The notes under the pieces were generated by a model, which was given only the letters and a program-made list of their open reading frames with translations, searched no databases and was not told the DNA's origin. This document shows positions 52,680-61,838 of a stretch of 64,000 nt of DNA, piece by piece. The stretch comes from Tautonia sociabilis (GTDB lineage: Bacteria; Planctomycetota; Planctomycetia; Isosphaerales; Isosphaeraceae): NCBI RefSeq assembly GCF_003977685.1, contig NZ_RYZH01000006.1:1-64000 (forward strand), in the 5' to 3' direction. Position numbers and translations under genes: made by a program. Numbering within the stretch: position 1 is the stretch's first letter; each line of letters opens with the position of its first letter.

Positions 52680-53093
52680 TCAAGCGGGCGAGCCCGAGCC
52701 GGCGGGCGCTCCCGGGGTTCCCTGGTCGATCGCGCGATGCAGGGTGCGCAAGGCCAGCAGGCCGCACTTCCGGCGGGCCGGGGTGAGGGGGATGCCGAGC
52801 CACTGGATCATGTGATCGGCGGTCAGCGCCCTCGCCTCCGCGATTGGCCGGCCCTCGACCTGCTCGGCCAGGATTGACGCCGCGGCCTGGCTGATGACGC
52901 AGCCGTGGCCGTCGAACCGGGCGGCGGCGATGCGCCCGGGATCCTCGGCGTCGAGGGCCACCTCGAAGTGGATCTGGTCGCCGCAGAGGGGGTTGTCCAG
53001 GTCGGCCCCGAGGTCGGCGGCTTCGAGCCGGCCCCGGTGCGGCGAGCTGTCGAAGTGGTCCAGCAGTTCTTCGCGGTAGAACGCATCATCCAT
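52680..53093 (-). CDS. sufU: SufU-type iron-sulfur cluster scaffold / sulfur-relay protein
   Basis: The 137-residue protein has the three conserved Cys: C37 (NPLCGDQ), C65 (GHGCVISQAAASILAE) and C110 (RRKCGLLALRTLHRA), with the Asp following the first Cys. The spacing and the insertion before the last Cys favour SufU over IscU. It accepts sulfur from the adjacent SufS. It lies 35 nt downstream of sufS on the same strand, a standard sufS-sufU pair. Confidence 0.9.
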   Translation of the reverse strand: MDDAFYREELLDHFDSSPHRGRLEAADLGADLDNPLCGDQIHFEVALDAEDPGRIAAARFDGHGCVISQAAASILAEQVEGRPIAEARALTADHMIQWLGIPLTPARRKCGLLALRTLHRAIDQGTPGAPAGSGSPA

Positions 53094-53128
53094 CGTCGGT
53101 CGTCTCTCGGTCGATGCCGGTCGGCGTG

Positions 53129-54397
53129 TCAGGCCGGTCGGCGCGGGCGACGGTCGTGAAGCAGCCGCCGGGCGTCGGCGATCGCCTCGGCCAGACGGTC
53201 GAAGTCGTCGGTCGTGTTGTACAGGTAGGCGCTGGCCCGGGCCGTCGCCGGCAGCCCGAGCCGATGGTGCAGCGGCATCGCGCAGTGTTGGCCGGCCCGG
53301 ACGGCGACCCCGTGGCGGTCGAGCAACTGGGCCAGGTCATGCGGGTGGACCCCCTCGACATCCATCCCCAGGATTCCGCCCTTGTACTCGGGCTCGGGGC
53401 CGAGGATGCGGACGCCGCCGACCTCCGCCAGCCTCCGATGGGCGTACTCCATCAGGGAACGCTCGTGGGAGGCCACCGCTTCTGAATCGAGCCGGGAGAG
53501 GTAGTCCACCGCCGCCCCCAGGCCGATCGCCTGCGCGATGGGAGGCGTGCCGGGCTCGAACTTGTAGGGCAGCTCGTTCCACTCCGCCCCCTCCCGGGAG
53601 ACGCGGAGGACCATGCTCCCGCCTCCCCAGGCCGGCGGCATCGCCTCCAGGAGCTCTCGGCGGCCGTAGAGCACTCCGATGCCGGTTGGGCCGCACATCT
53701 TGTGGCCGGAGAAGGCGAGGAAGTCCACAGGGAGCCTGCCGACGTCGATCGCCCGGTGTGGAACCCCCTGGGCGCCGTCGACCACGACGATCGCCCCCCG
53801 GTCGTGCGCCATCGCCACGATCGGCTCCAGCGGCACGACCGTCCCCAGCACGTTCGACATCGCCGTCACGGCCACGACCCGGGTTCGGTCGGAGAGCACC
53901 CGCTCGACCGCCTCCGGCTCGAGTCGGCCATCGTCCGAGATCTCGGCGAACCGCAGCACCACCCCGCGCTCCTTGGCGAGCATCTGCCAGGGGATGAGGT
54001 TCGCGTGGTGCTCAAGATCGGAGAGGACGATCTCGTCTCCTTCCTTCAGGAAGGTTCGGCCCCAGGACTGGGCGATGAGGTTGATCGCCTCGGTCGTGCC
54101 CCGGGTCCAGACGACCTCCTCGACTTCCGCCGCGCCAATGAATCGGGCGACCTTCTCCCGGGCCGACTCGTACGCCTCGGTGGCCCGCTCGCTCAGCGTG
54201 TGGATCCCCCGGTGGACGTTGGCCGGATACTCGGCGTCGAACGCCTGAACCGCCCGGATGACGGGCCAGGGCTTGAGCGTCGTCGCCGCGTTGTCGAGGT
54301 AGGTCAGGCGGACTCCGGGCCGGACTTCCTGGTCGAGTGCGGGGAAATCGGCGCGGAGATCGTCGAGCGCGGGGGTCGTCGGTACGGCGGTCGCCAT
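53129..54397 (-). CDS. sufS: Cysteine desulfurase SufS
   Basis: This 422-residue PLP enzyme takes sulfur from cysteine for Fe-S cluster assembly. The PLP Lys is K233 (FSGHKMCGPTGIG), the catalytic Cys is C372 (RAGQHCAMPLH), and YLDNAATTLKP, HHANLIPWQ and VDGAQGVPH match group II SufS. The start at 54397 (MATAVPTTPALDDLRADFPA) fits. The longer frame to 54541 lacks homologous character. It is co-oriented with sufU; sufBCD are not in the window. Confidence 0.95.
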   Translation of the reverse strand: MATAVPTTPALDDLRADFPALDQEVRPGVRLTYLDNAATTLKPWPVIRAVQAFDAEYPANVHRGIHTLSERATEAYESAREKVARFIGAAEVEEVVWTRGTTEAINLIAQSWGRTFLKEGDEIVLSDLEHHANLIPWQMLAKERGVVLRFAEISDDGRLEPEAVERVLSDRTRVVAVTAMSNVLGTVVPLEPIVAMAHDRGAIVVVDGAQGVPHRAIDVGRLPVDFLAFSGHKMCGPTGIGVLYGRRELLEAMPPAWGGGSMVLRVSREGAEWNELPYKFEPGTPPIAQAIGLGAAVDYLSRLDSEAVASHERSLMEYAHRRLAEVGGVRILGPEPEYKGGILGMDVEGVHPHDLAQLLDRHGVAVRAGQHCAMPLHHRLGLPATARASAYLYNTTDDFDRLAEAIADARRLLHDRRPRRPA

Positions 54398-54665
54398 CGT
54401 CCTCGGGTGGGCTGGTCGCGGGATGATGCCGGAGAAACGCCTCCCCATCATACGAGATCCGGGGCGGTTCTGCTCGGTCCTCCGCCGGGAAAAGGCCGAT
54501 CGCGGTTCGGGAGCCCTCCCAAGTTGCCCAGCCGGGCCCACATCCCTCCCCTTGCTCCCCTCCCGGGGGATGGGAGGCCCGAAGGCCTCCCGAGGGCTTC
54601 TCTCCCCGGCCTCGATCGGCCAGAATAGGGCCCTGACCGGCCCTGCTTGCCATCGGAGCCTGCTC

Positions 54666-56096
54666 GTGTCCCGCTATTTCAAGTACAAGACCGCCGACGC
54701 CCTGCTCGCCGATGCCAAGGCGATGGGGCTGGACATCCGCCTGAGCGACGATCTGTCCTTCCTGGCGGCCCCGATCACCGTGAGCGGCCGGACGGTCGGC
54801 AATCGCCTGGCCATCCACCCGATGGAGGGTTGCGACGGCGAGCCCGACGGCTCTCCCGGCGAGTTGACCCTGCGCCGCTACCGGAGATTCGGCGACGGTG
54901 GCGCGAAGCTGATCTGGGGAGAGGCCGCCGCCGTCGTCCCGGAGGGCCGAGCCAACACCCGGCAACTCGTCTGCGACGCCCGGCGGGCCGACGGGCTCGC
55001 CCGACTGCTCGACCAGTGTCGCCGCTCCCATCGCGAGGCATGGGGGGACGATTCCGACCTGCTCGTCGGCCTCCAGCTCACCCACTCGGGCCGATACAGC
55101 GTCCCCCGGCCCTGGCTCGCGCAGCACGACCCGGCGCTCGACCCTCGCACCGTGATCGACCGGGAGACGGGCCGCACCGCCGACGCCGATACCCCGCTGC
55201 TCTCCGACGACGACCTCGACCGACTCCAGGACCGCTACGTCGAGGCCGCCGAGGTCGCCTTCCGGGTCGGGTTCGACTTCATCGACCTGAAGCAGTGCCA
55301 CCGCTACCTGCTCTGCGAGCTGCTCTCCGCCCACTCCCGTCCCGGTAAGTACGGCGGGTCGTTCGAGAATCGGACCCGGTTCATCCGGGAGGTCGTCGGG
55401 AAGATCCGGAATCGGTTGCCGGACCTGATGGTCGCCACCCGGATGAATGTGTACGACGGCATCCCCTGGAAGATGGGGGACGACCACCTCGGAGTCCCCG
55501 AGACCGTCTCCTATCCACTGCGGTCCTCCTGGGGCACCGACCCGAACGACCACACCAGGCCGGACCTGACCGAGCCGATCCAGTTGATCGGCCTGCTCCG
55601 GGAGCTCGGCGTGGCGATGATCAACGTCTCGATGGGCAACCCCTACGGAAGCCCCCATATCATTCGCCCGTTCGAGTATCCTCCTCCGGACGGGTACGAG
55701 ACGCCCGAGCACCCGCTCATCGGCGTCGACCGCCATTTCCGGGCGACCGAGGAGATCCAGCGGGCCTTCCCCGACCTGCCGATTGTCGGCTCGGGCTATT
55801 CCTGGCTTCAGGCCTTCATCTTCCACGCGGCAGCGGCCAACGTCCGAGACGGCCGGGTGGCCATTGTCGGGGTGGGCCGAGCGTCCCTGTCCCACCCCGA
55901 CTTCGCCCGGAACGTCCTCGAAGGGAGGCCGCTCGACCGCAGGCGCATCTGTCGGACCTTCAGCTACTGCACCGCCCTGATGCGCTCCAAGCACAACGAC
56001 CTGGGCCAGTTCCCCACCGGGTGCCCGCCGTTCGACAAGGTGGTCTACGACCCGATCTGGAAGCTCGCCCAGGAAACCGCCCCGCCTCGGGGATGA
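54666..56096 (+). CDS. Old-yellow-enzyme-like NADH:flavin oxidoreductase
   Basis: The 476-residue protein starts at a GTG (SRYFKYKTADALLADAKAMG) with GGAG 7 nt upstream. It is an FMN TIM barrel: NRLAIHPMEGCDG, KLIWGEAAAVVPEGRANT, LVGLQLTHSGRYSVP (catalytic His region), FIDLKQCHRYLLCELLSAHS and GGSFENRTRFIREVV are family signatures. VGVGRASLSHPDFARNVLEG closes the barrel. The C-terminal FeS/FAD domains of 2,4-dienoyl-CoA reductase are absent. The substrate is unknown. It is divergent from sufS. Confidence 0.85.
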   Translation: MSRYFKYKTADALLADAKAMGLDIRLSDDLSFLAAPITVSGRTVGNRLAIHPMEGCDGEPDGSPGELTLRRYRRFGDGGAKLIWGEAAAVVPEGRANTRQLVCDARRADGLARLLDQCRRSHREAWGDDSDLLVGLQLTHSGRYSVPRPWLAQHDPALDPRTVIDRETGRTADADTPLLSDDDLDRLQDRYVEAAEVAFRVGFDFIDLKQCHRYLLCELLSAHSRPGKYGGSFENRTRFIREVVGKIRNRLPDLMVATRMNVYDGIPWKMGDDHLGVPETVSYPLRSSWGTDPNDHTRPDLTEPIQLIGLLRELGVAMINVSMGNPYGSPHIIRPFEYPPPDGYETPEHPLIGVDRHFRATEEIQRAFPDLPIVGSGYSWLQAFIFHAAAANVRDGRVAIVGVGRASLSHPDFARNVLEGRPLDRRRICRTFSYCTALMRSKHNDLGQFPTGCPPFDKVVYDPIWKLAQETAPPRG

Positions 56097-56105
56097 GCCG
56101 GGCGG

Positions 56106-57710
56106 TCACTCCTCGTCGTAGTCGGCCCGAGAGGCGGCCTTCTTCCGGACGCTCCGCCACAGGGCCTTACCCTGCCGGCCGATCGCCGAGACGACCCGGC
56201 GCGCCTTCGACCGCGTCGAGTGCTCGTGCAGGTGCCGGAGCAGGGCGATCCGCTCCGCTTCCGGCAGACGGCGAGCGATCGCGGGAAGCACCGCTTCGGC
56301 CACCGCCCCCGCCGGCTGGTCGCCCAGCTCGACGGCGATCACGCGATTGATCCCCTCGGGCAGCTCGGCTTTCAGCGCCGCGATCGCCTCCTCCCGGGAG
56401 AGGGGCCGCACCCTCGTGCCGACCGCCGAGCCGCCTCCCGAGGTCGTCGACTCCACCACCATCGCGTCCCGAAGCCGGTCGAAGCCAGTGACAACCACGA
56501 AGGCCGGCGGCCGATCCAGATGGGGCCGACCCGAGTAGGATTCGATCCATTCCCGGGCGAAGTTGAGGTCGTCGCTCAGGTCGCCTCGGGAGGCGTCGGC
56601 CACCAAGACCAGCAAGTCGACCTCGCCCGCGGCGGCCACGGCATCCTTCCGGCTCGCGCGCTCCCGGGAGGTGTCTGGGCCGGCCTGGGCCCGGTAGCCG
56701 GGGATCTCCAAGAAGGTCGCGGTGCCAAGCCGGTCGGCGAGCCCCGGCTCTCGACCCGCTTCGAGCAGCTTCGACTTCACGGCGGCCAGCTCGCCGTCGC
56801 CGATCACCTTCTCCAGGCTCGCGATCAGCAGCGACTTGCCCGCCCCCTTCGCTCCGGCCACGCCGATGACCGGCTTCGGCGCGTCGGCATGGGCGGCGGC
56901 CGCCTGGTCCCCGGCGCGTCGGGTCAGGCGTCGGTAGTGCTCCGAGCCAATCGCGAGCCGGCCGCTATACAGCTCCACCAGGTGGTGTCCCAGCCGATTG
57001 ACGTACGCCCGGAAAAACCACCGCATCAGGGATCGCTGCATGCTCCGCCAGGCCGGCTGCGCGATCAGCTTCTGCGTCCCCAGGCGGGCGACCCCCGCCA
57101 CCGGGGCGAACAGCGGGAGCAGATACGTGTAGATCTCATTCGCCCGGTTCACGAGGTTCGCCGCGTCGATCGCCTGCTTCCAGTGACCGGGAGTGATGAT
57201 GTCGCCTCCCGGCACCTGCCGGCAAAGCCTCGCCAGATCCTCGGCGGCCAGCTCCAGCGCCGTGAGCAGCTCGACGACCGGCACGCGGTCGATCGGTTCC
57301 TTCGCCCCCGGGTGATAGTGCTGGGCCAGCGCCTCGGCCAACTCCCTACCCGTGTTGATGTAGATGTCGCCGCGGCTGAGCGACTCGATGGCCGCGTTGT
57401 CCGATCGCCGGGCCATCTCCTCGACGATGGCCCAGGCCGCTCGGTCCCTCGGGGTGAAGGTTTGCGGCGCTTCCCAGTCCAGCGGCGGCAGGAGCGATTC
57501 GGACGATCGCGTCCAACGGTCCGCCAAGAAGGCGAACAGCCCATACGAGCCAATCCAGCCGATCGCCACCGCCGTCGCCCAGGCCCAGCCGTGCTCCAGA
57601 AGCCAGAGCGAGCCCAGGACCACGTACAACCCAAATGGAACCACGATCAAGGCGATCAGGACCCAGATCCGCCAGTTCCGCAGCACGGTGCCAACCCTCC
57701 CCGTCCCCAT
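56106..57710 (-). CDS. Membrane-anchored GTPase-like protein, Era/YfjP-type
   Basis: The 534-residue protein has two N-terminal membrane helices (about 15-38, WVLIALIVVPFGLYVVLGSLWLL, and 44-63) and a helical middle part. It has a P-loop at about 284-292 (GVAGAKGAGKSLL), a DxxG-like segment that reads LEIPGY, and a G4-like VVTGFDRL in place of NKxD. The nucleotide may be GTP, but two specificity motifs deviate. A basic C-terminal tail follows. A small membrane protein gene lies directly upstream on the same strand, suggesting a pair. Confidence 0.7.
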   Translation of the reverse strand: MGTGRVGTVLRNWRIWVLIALIVVPFGLYVVLGSLWLLEHGWAWATAVAIGWIGSYGLFAFLADRWTRSSESLLPPLDWEAPQTFTPRDRAAWAIVEEMARRSDNAAIESLSRGDIYINTGRELAEALAQHYHPGAKEPIDRVPVVELLTALELAAEDLARLCRQVPGGDIITPGHWKQAIDAANLVNRANEIYTYLLPLFAPVAGVARLGTQKLIAQPAWRSMQRSLMRWFFRAYVNRLGHHLVELYSGRLAIGSEHYRRLTRRAGDQAAAAHADAPKPVIGVAGAKGAGKSLLIASLEKVIGDGELAAVKSKLLEAGREPGLADRLGTATFLEIPGYRAQAGPDTSRERASRKDAVAAAGEVDLLVLVADASRGDLSDDLNFAREWIESYSGRPHLDRPPAFVVVTGFDRLRDAMVVESTTSGGGSAVGTRVRPLSREEAIAALKAELPEGINRVIAVELGDQPAGAVAEAVLPAIARRLPEAERIALLRHLHEHSTRSKARRVVSAIGRQGKALWRSVRKKAASRADYDEE

Positions 57711-57753
57711 CCGTCTTCCCCGATCGGTGCTGCAACTCTCAGGCCGACTGCGG

Positions 57754-58155
57754 TTACCAGGCATGACCGTACCAGCGAGCGGAGATCAGGAGCACGCCCA
57801 CCAGCGCCGAGTCGGCCACAGAGGCCGCCAATCCCAGGCCCGCGAGCCGATCGGCCGAACCCGCCCTCGACGTCCGGAACGTCCCGTTCCCGTCCTTGCG
57901 AGCGAGCCGACGGGCCGCTGTTGCCACCACGGCCGACGTGCCGGTCCAACCGATCAACAACGCGACCCGGAACCACGAATGGCCAAATGGGAACGCCAAG
58001 TCCTGCCAGGAAGGCCCGGGCACGAGGAAGACTCCGGAGGTGAGGAGCACGGCGAGCCCAGCGGCGACGAGCAGGTTGAACGCCAGCAGGACCGACCCCA
58101 GCGCCGCCACCCAGGCGAACGCGACCCGGACCCGGGAGCCGACCGTTCTGGCCAT
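57754..58155 (-). CDS. Small membrane protein upstream of the GTPase
   Basis: The 133-residue protein has three to four hydrophobic segments: VAFAWVAALGSVLLAFNLLV, AAGLAVLLTSGVFLV, WFRVALLIGWTGTSAVVATA and ASVADSALVGVLLISA. GGAGG at 7-nt spacing supports the ATG at 58155 (MARTVGSRVRV). The stop lies 43 nt before the GTPase start, so the two genes are probably one operon. No family is recognised. Confidence 0.65.
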   Translation of the reverse strand: MARTVGSRVRVAFAWVAALGSVLLAFNLLVAAGLAVLLTSGVFLVPGPSWQDLAFPFGHSWFRVALLIGWTGTSAVVATAARRLARKDGNGTFRTSRAGSADRLAGLGLAASVADSALVGVLLISARWYGHAW

Positions 58156-58349
58156 CGGATCGCCTCCCTCATCAATCATCGGACGTCATCGCCGACGCGT
58201 ATCGTCCGCCTCTCGCCTCTGGAATTCAAGCACAGGGCAGACGAACTCTGGACTCTCCTGGGCGCCTCGCCATAATGGCGACGGCCGGGCCGGCCCCGTC
58301 GGAGGGGAGTCCCGAACGAGCATCGTCTTCCAGGGAGTTCGGAGCCGAG

Positions 58350-58586
58350 ATGACCCGATTCAGGATCCATCCCAGGGACCTCGCCCTCTCGACAGCCCTG
58401 TCGATCGCCCTGGCCGGCTGCGGCGGTGGTGAGCCGGCCATCGACGAGGAGATTGATGTCGCCGATCCGGTGGTCGAGAGCCCCGAGGGACCCGGCCTGA
58501 TGGGAGAGGACGATTCCCTCTCCTCCCCCGAGGGGCCGGCGGAGACGACCGAGGCGACGTTGACGGACGACGCGCCCGCCCCCTGA
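58350..58586 (+). CDS. Small acidic lipoprotein
   Basis: The 78-residue protein has a lipoprotein signal (LALSTALSIALAGC, Cys24) followed by GGGEPAIDEEIDVADPVVES and an acidic Glu/Pro/Thr tail. GGAG precedes the ATG by 5 nt. It resembles the small lipoproteins at 13902 and 60111 in architecture: signal, GC(G), short acidic disordered tail. Function is unknown. Confidence 0.65.
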   Translation: MTRFRIHPRDLALSTALSIALAGCGGGEPAIDEEIDVADPVVESPEGPGLMGEDDSLSSPEGPAETTEATLTDDAPAP

Positions 58587-58661
58587 CGCAGTTCCCTCGC
58601 TCCGGGGCCCCGGCTCAGGTCGGCGGCCCTGGCACCCCCTCGTCGGCGGGGCAGGATCCGA

Positions 58662-59570
58662 TCAGCCGGCGCCGGAGGTCGCGGTCGCCGATCGCCTCGG
58701 CCTCGGGCTCGTCCAGGCGATCCCGACGGCGATGAACAGCGGGATCAGGAACCGGGAAATCAGCCGCTGGAGCGCCGAGGCGGTGGCGTTCTCGATCGTG
58801 AAGTGGTCGATCGCCTTCTCCCCCGAGTCGTCGATCGTGGCCGGCCCCCGACGCTGCAACAGGTAGAAGCGCTCCCAGTCGGGGGTTTCCCCCACGTACG
58901 GGCCGGCGCTGGGGATGAACTGCTCGGAACGGGCCAGGGGGAAGGCCATGGCGTTGATCGTCTCGACGACGGCCGTGCCGATTGTCGCTCCGATCAGCCC
59001 ACCGAAGATCGCGGCCAGGATTCGGGTTCGTCCTCCGATGCCGAGACCGAACGCCAGGCCGGCGGCGATCCCGACCGGCAGCCAGACCGCGCCGTGGATC
59101 ATGATGGGGAGCATCAACGTCGGCGCCGTCGGATCGAAGTGATCGAAGTAGATCGGCACCACGGCGAAGGGGATGGCCGCGCCCAAGGCCCCCGCCAGCA
59201 CCATCCCCACCGCTCCCCCGAGGAGTCCGGCCCTCGGACGATGCCGGACCAGGCCGCCCGCCATCCCCATCGCCATCCCGAGCGCGGCCCCCAGCAGCCC
59301 GAAGGCGATGGCCGCGTTCCGGGTGTTGGTCGCCCTCGTCTCGACGTTCAACTGCGAGAAGTCGAAGGCCCGGCCGGCCGCCTCCTCCGAAACCCGGTAG
59401 TGATCAAGGGTCGCCTCGCCCGCTGCCCAGCCGATCCCCCCCGCGATCAGCCCCGCGAGCACGGCACCGGCCCAGACGCGACCGGCACTCGGCCCGAACG
59501 CCCTCGCGACCGATCCGGCACCCTCGCCGGCCGGACCCCCTCGGGAGATGTCGGATTCCTGCGCGTTCAT
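58662..59570 (-). CDS. Polytopic membrane protein with Gly-rich helices, unknown
   Basis: The 302 residues have a cytoplasmic-looking N-terminus, then about six hydrophobic Gly/Ala-rich segments (VWAGAVLAGLIAGGIGWAAG, AAIAFGLLGAALGMAMGMAG, LLGGAVGMVLAGALGAAIPF, LPVGIAAGLAFGLGIGG, ILAAIFGGLIGATIGTAVVE), a soluble loop (about 225-265) and a last helix near the C-terminus. Glycine-zipper-like packing is suggested. No family is recognised. It converges with the small lipoprotein gene. Confidence 0.65.
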   Translation of the reverse strand: MNAQESDISRGGPAGEGAGSVARAFGPSAGRVWAGAVLAGLIAGGIGWAAGEATLDHYRVSEEAAGRAFDFSQLNVETRATNTRNAAIAFGLLGAALGMAMGMAGGLVRHRPRAGLLGGAVGMVLAGALGAAIPFAVVPIYFDHFDPTAPTLMLPIMIHGAVWLPVGIAAGLAFGLGIGGRTRILAAIFGGLIGATIGTAVVETINAMAFPLARSEQFIPSAGPYVGETPDWERFYLLQRRGPATIDDSGEKAIDHFTIENATASALQRLISRFLIPLFIAVGIAWTSPRPRRSATATSGAG

Positions 59571-60110
59571 TCTTCAATTCTCCTCGCGCGAGCCGTGTTC
59601 TCCCGAACTCGGGACCGCTCGGAAGGCCTCCCGTCGCGCTCGATCGTCCGCGTCACGCGCCACTTGGGGCCGTGAGGATCGCCTTCCCCCGGATCGGATT
59701 CCCCTCGATCCGGGGGCTCGGCCGCTGTCGCGGCGACGGGGGCCCTGGGAATTCGGGGGAAACTCCTTGTTTCGTGCTCGCAGCGCCGTTTAGTATGTGC
59801 GCGGAGGTGCATTCGCACCAGGGGTCAAAGCGATCGATTCGGACGCCGGGCGCATTCTGGTGCGCACCTCATCGGGGGTGATTGGCGTCGGCTTCTTGTC
59901 CCGCGACCGTCTCCCCCACATCTTGGGGACTTCCCTATTACGCCCGGATGCCCCCGCTCCCATCCCCGATCCGGGGGAAATCTCTTCGTTCTCAGTCTCT
60001 TGAAGCGTCGAATTCGGGAGCACTGTCCCAGAAAGTTCTTCCTTCCGAACGGGTGGGGCTGGTCGCGGGCGTCCGCGCGAGTGGCCCGCCTTCCGAACCC
60101 AGGAGGTCCG
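59571..60110. other. Intergenic region, about 540 nt
   Basis: It lies between the divergent membrane protein and a small lipoprotein gene. Short ORFs are unsupported. Nothing else was recognised. Confidence 0.45.
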
Positions 60111-60335
60111 ATGCGCGTTCCCTTCAAGCCTCTCTCGGCCTGCCTGTTGTCAATGCCGCTGCTGGCCCCGGCCCTCGGGTGCGAGTCGTCGGAAGTCGAG
60201 CGGGCCGACGTCGCACCGATGCCGATGGCTCCGGCGGTGCCGGTGACCGAAGCCCCGGAGGATGAACGCCCCGACGACATCGCCGGGTCGTCTGCCGGGA
60301 TGACGCAGGATCCCACCCGGGGCCTGACTCAGTGA
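60111..60335 (+). CDS. Small lipoprotein
   Basis: AGGAGG 4 nt before the ATG is a near-perfect RBS. The 74-residue product has a signal (LSACLLSMPLLAPALGC, lipobox ALGC, Cys24) and a short tail (ESSEVERADVAPMPMAPAVP) rich in Pro, Ala and acidic residues. It precedes the pilin-like gene by 196 nt on the same strand. It shares its layout with the lipoproteins at 13902 and 58350. Confidence 0.7.
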   Translation: MRVPFKPLSACLLSMPLLAPALGCESSEVERADVAPMPMAPAVPVTEAPEDERPDDIAGSSAGMTQDPTRGLTQ

Positions 60336-60531
60336 TCCTCCCCCGGGCGACGTTCCCCTGGAACGCCGATCGCGGCCCAGTCTCGGCCGGGTCCTTCGGA
60401 ACTCGCCCCGACGACGCAACCCGAACTCGAGGGACCGATGCTCCCCCCGGGGACGACTCGGCGCTCTCGACGTTCCTCCTCCTGCGTGTTGGTCTTGATT
60501 CCCAACCCCGACTTCCGAGAGGATTGATGAT

Positions 60532-61680
60532 ATGCATCGCCATCCGAAGGCCCCGTCGCCGACGGGCCGGGGGATCTCCCCGGGCTTCACCCTGATCGAG
60601 CTGCTGGTGGTCATCGCGATCATCGGCGTCCTCATCGCCCTACTCCTGCCGGCGGTGCAATCGGCCCGGGAGGCCGCCCGCCGCGCCCAGTGCACCAACA
60701 ACATGAAGCAGATCGGGCTCGCGCTCCATAACTATCATTCCACGCACAACGTCTTCCCAGGAGCCTACCCGGCCCGGACGCTCGGTTTGAACATCTACGG
60801 AACCTGGGGCGCCTGGAGCCCGCAATCCCTGCTGCTCCCCTATATGGAGCAGACCCAGGTGTACAACGCTCTGAATTTCATGCTCATCAACAAGCATTTG
60901 GAGAACGGCGCATTTGTCCAGTGGACGGGCATCAGCGCCCGGATCAGCTCCTTTCTCTGCCCATCCTCGCCCCTGCCCCGCGGGAACCAGGACAGCAACG
61001 GAAGTCTCGGCGTCCCAGCCCGCCCGAAGACCGGCAATAACTACTTTGCCAACACCGGGGCCGGGATCGACTTTCGGGGTTGGGCCGGCACCTCGGCCCC
61101 CAATGGCATCTTCGCGTTGCACCGCGCTCCAGAGCAGGGGGGAGGAACCCAGGATGTCGGGATTGCCGACATCATCGACGGTACGGCGAACACAATCGCC
61201 TTCGGCGAGTGGAGAATGGGCGACTTCGACGGCAATAAGCTGAGTCATCCTCAAGATGTGATTAATCACGTCTCCTGGCCTGGAGACTCAAGCACGTGGA
61301 ATATGCCGCAAGGCGCTCAGTTGTTTACCCAGTGGCTCCAGGCCTGCGCCGCGAGGTTTCCGAACGCGACGGCCGATCCCTCCTGGGACTCCAACGTCAG
61401 CTGGGTCGGCGATAGCTGGTTCCAGGGCATGTACGGCTGGACGCTGGGCAACACGCTGCTTGCTCCCAATCCGAAGTTCCCCAACTGCCGGATCTGCTCC
61501 TGGATGGGCGACCTGGACTGCCAGGGCATGTACGGCCTGAGCAGCTACCACCCCGGCGGCGCGAACATCCTCTTCGCCGACGGCTCGGTCCGGTTCCTCA
61601 AGGACTCCACCCAAACCGTCACGGTCTGGGCGCTCGCCACTCGGGCCAACGGCGAGGTCGTCTCCAGCGACCAGTACTGA
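60532..61680 (+). CDS. DUF1559 pilin-like protein (type II pseudopilin family)
   Basis: The 382-residue protein has a prepilin leader ending G18 before F19, with the methylated-Phe and Glu5 pattern (GFTLIELLVVIAIIGVLIAL), then the DUF1559 body: AREAARRAQCTNNMKQIGLA, LHNYHSTHNVFPGAY, and the C-terminal HPGGANILFADGSVRFLKDS. The family is greatly expanded in planctomycetes and is thought to form filaments or secretion-linked structures after prepilin-peptidase processing. A strong terminator follows at 61750. No pilus assembly genes are adjacent. Confidence 0.95.
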   Translation: MHRHPKAPSPTGRGISPGFTLIELLVVIAIIGVLIALLLPAVQSAREAARRAQCTNNMKQIGLALHNYHSTHNVFPGAYPARTLGLNIYGTWGAWSPQSLLLPYMEQTQVYNALNFMLINKHLENGAFVQWTGISARISSFLCPSSPLPRGNQDSNGSLGVPARPKTGNNYFANTGAGIDFRGWAGTSAPNGIFALHRAPEQGGGTQDVGIADIIDGTANTIAFGEWRMGDFDGNKLSHPQDVINHVSWPGDSSTWNMPQGAQLFTQWLQACAARFPNATADPSWDSNVSWVGDSWFQGMYGWTLGNTLLAPNPKFPNCRICSWMGDLDCQGMYGLSSYHPGGANILFADGSVRFLKDSTQTVTVWALATRANGEVVSSDQY

Positions 61681-61749
61681 TCCTGGGACTGTCCCAAATT
61701 TCGGGATGGCGGTGATACCGAATTCGGGATACTGGCCTCCTGTCCCGCC

Positions 61750-61793
61750 AACGCCGGTCGGACGGTCCGCCTCGGCGGTTCCCGACCGGCGTT
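61750..61793 (+). terminator. Rho-independent terminator after the pilin-like gene
   Basis: AACGCCGGTCGG (61750-61761) and CCGACCGGCGTT (61782-61793) form a perfect 12-bp stem; the loop itself can fold (CCGCC-TC-GGCGG). The stem is followed by TTGTTCC. It lies 70 nt downstream of the stop codon. Confidence 0.75.
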
Positions 61794-61838
61794 TGTTCCC
61801 GATCTGGGACGTCCAATCAATCCTCCAGACCCGATCCG

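Noticed and set aside
49262-52786. 1,174-codon plus-strand ORF
   Set aside because: It is antisense to the two TPR genes, whose repeats are unmistakable.
59790-60023. 77-codon minus ORF beginning MLPNSTLQETENEE
   Set aside because: It uses a GTG start without an RBS; the opposite frame is equally open and no support exists for either.
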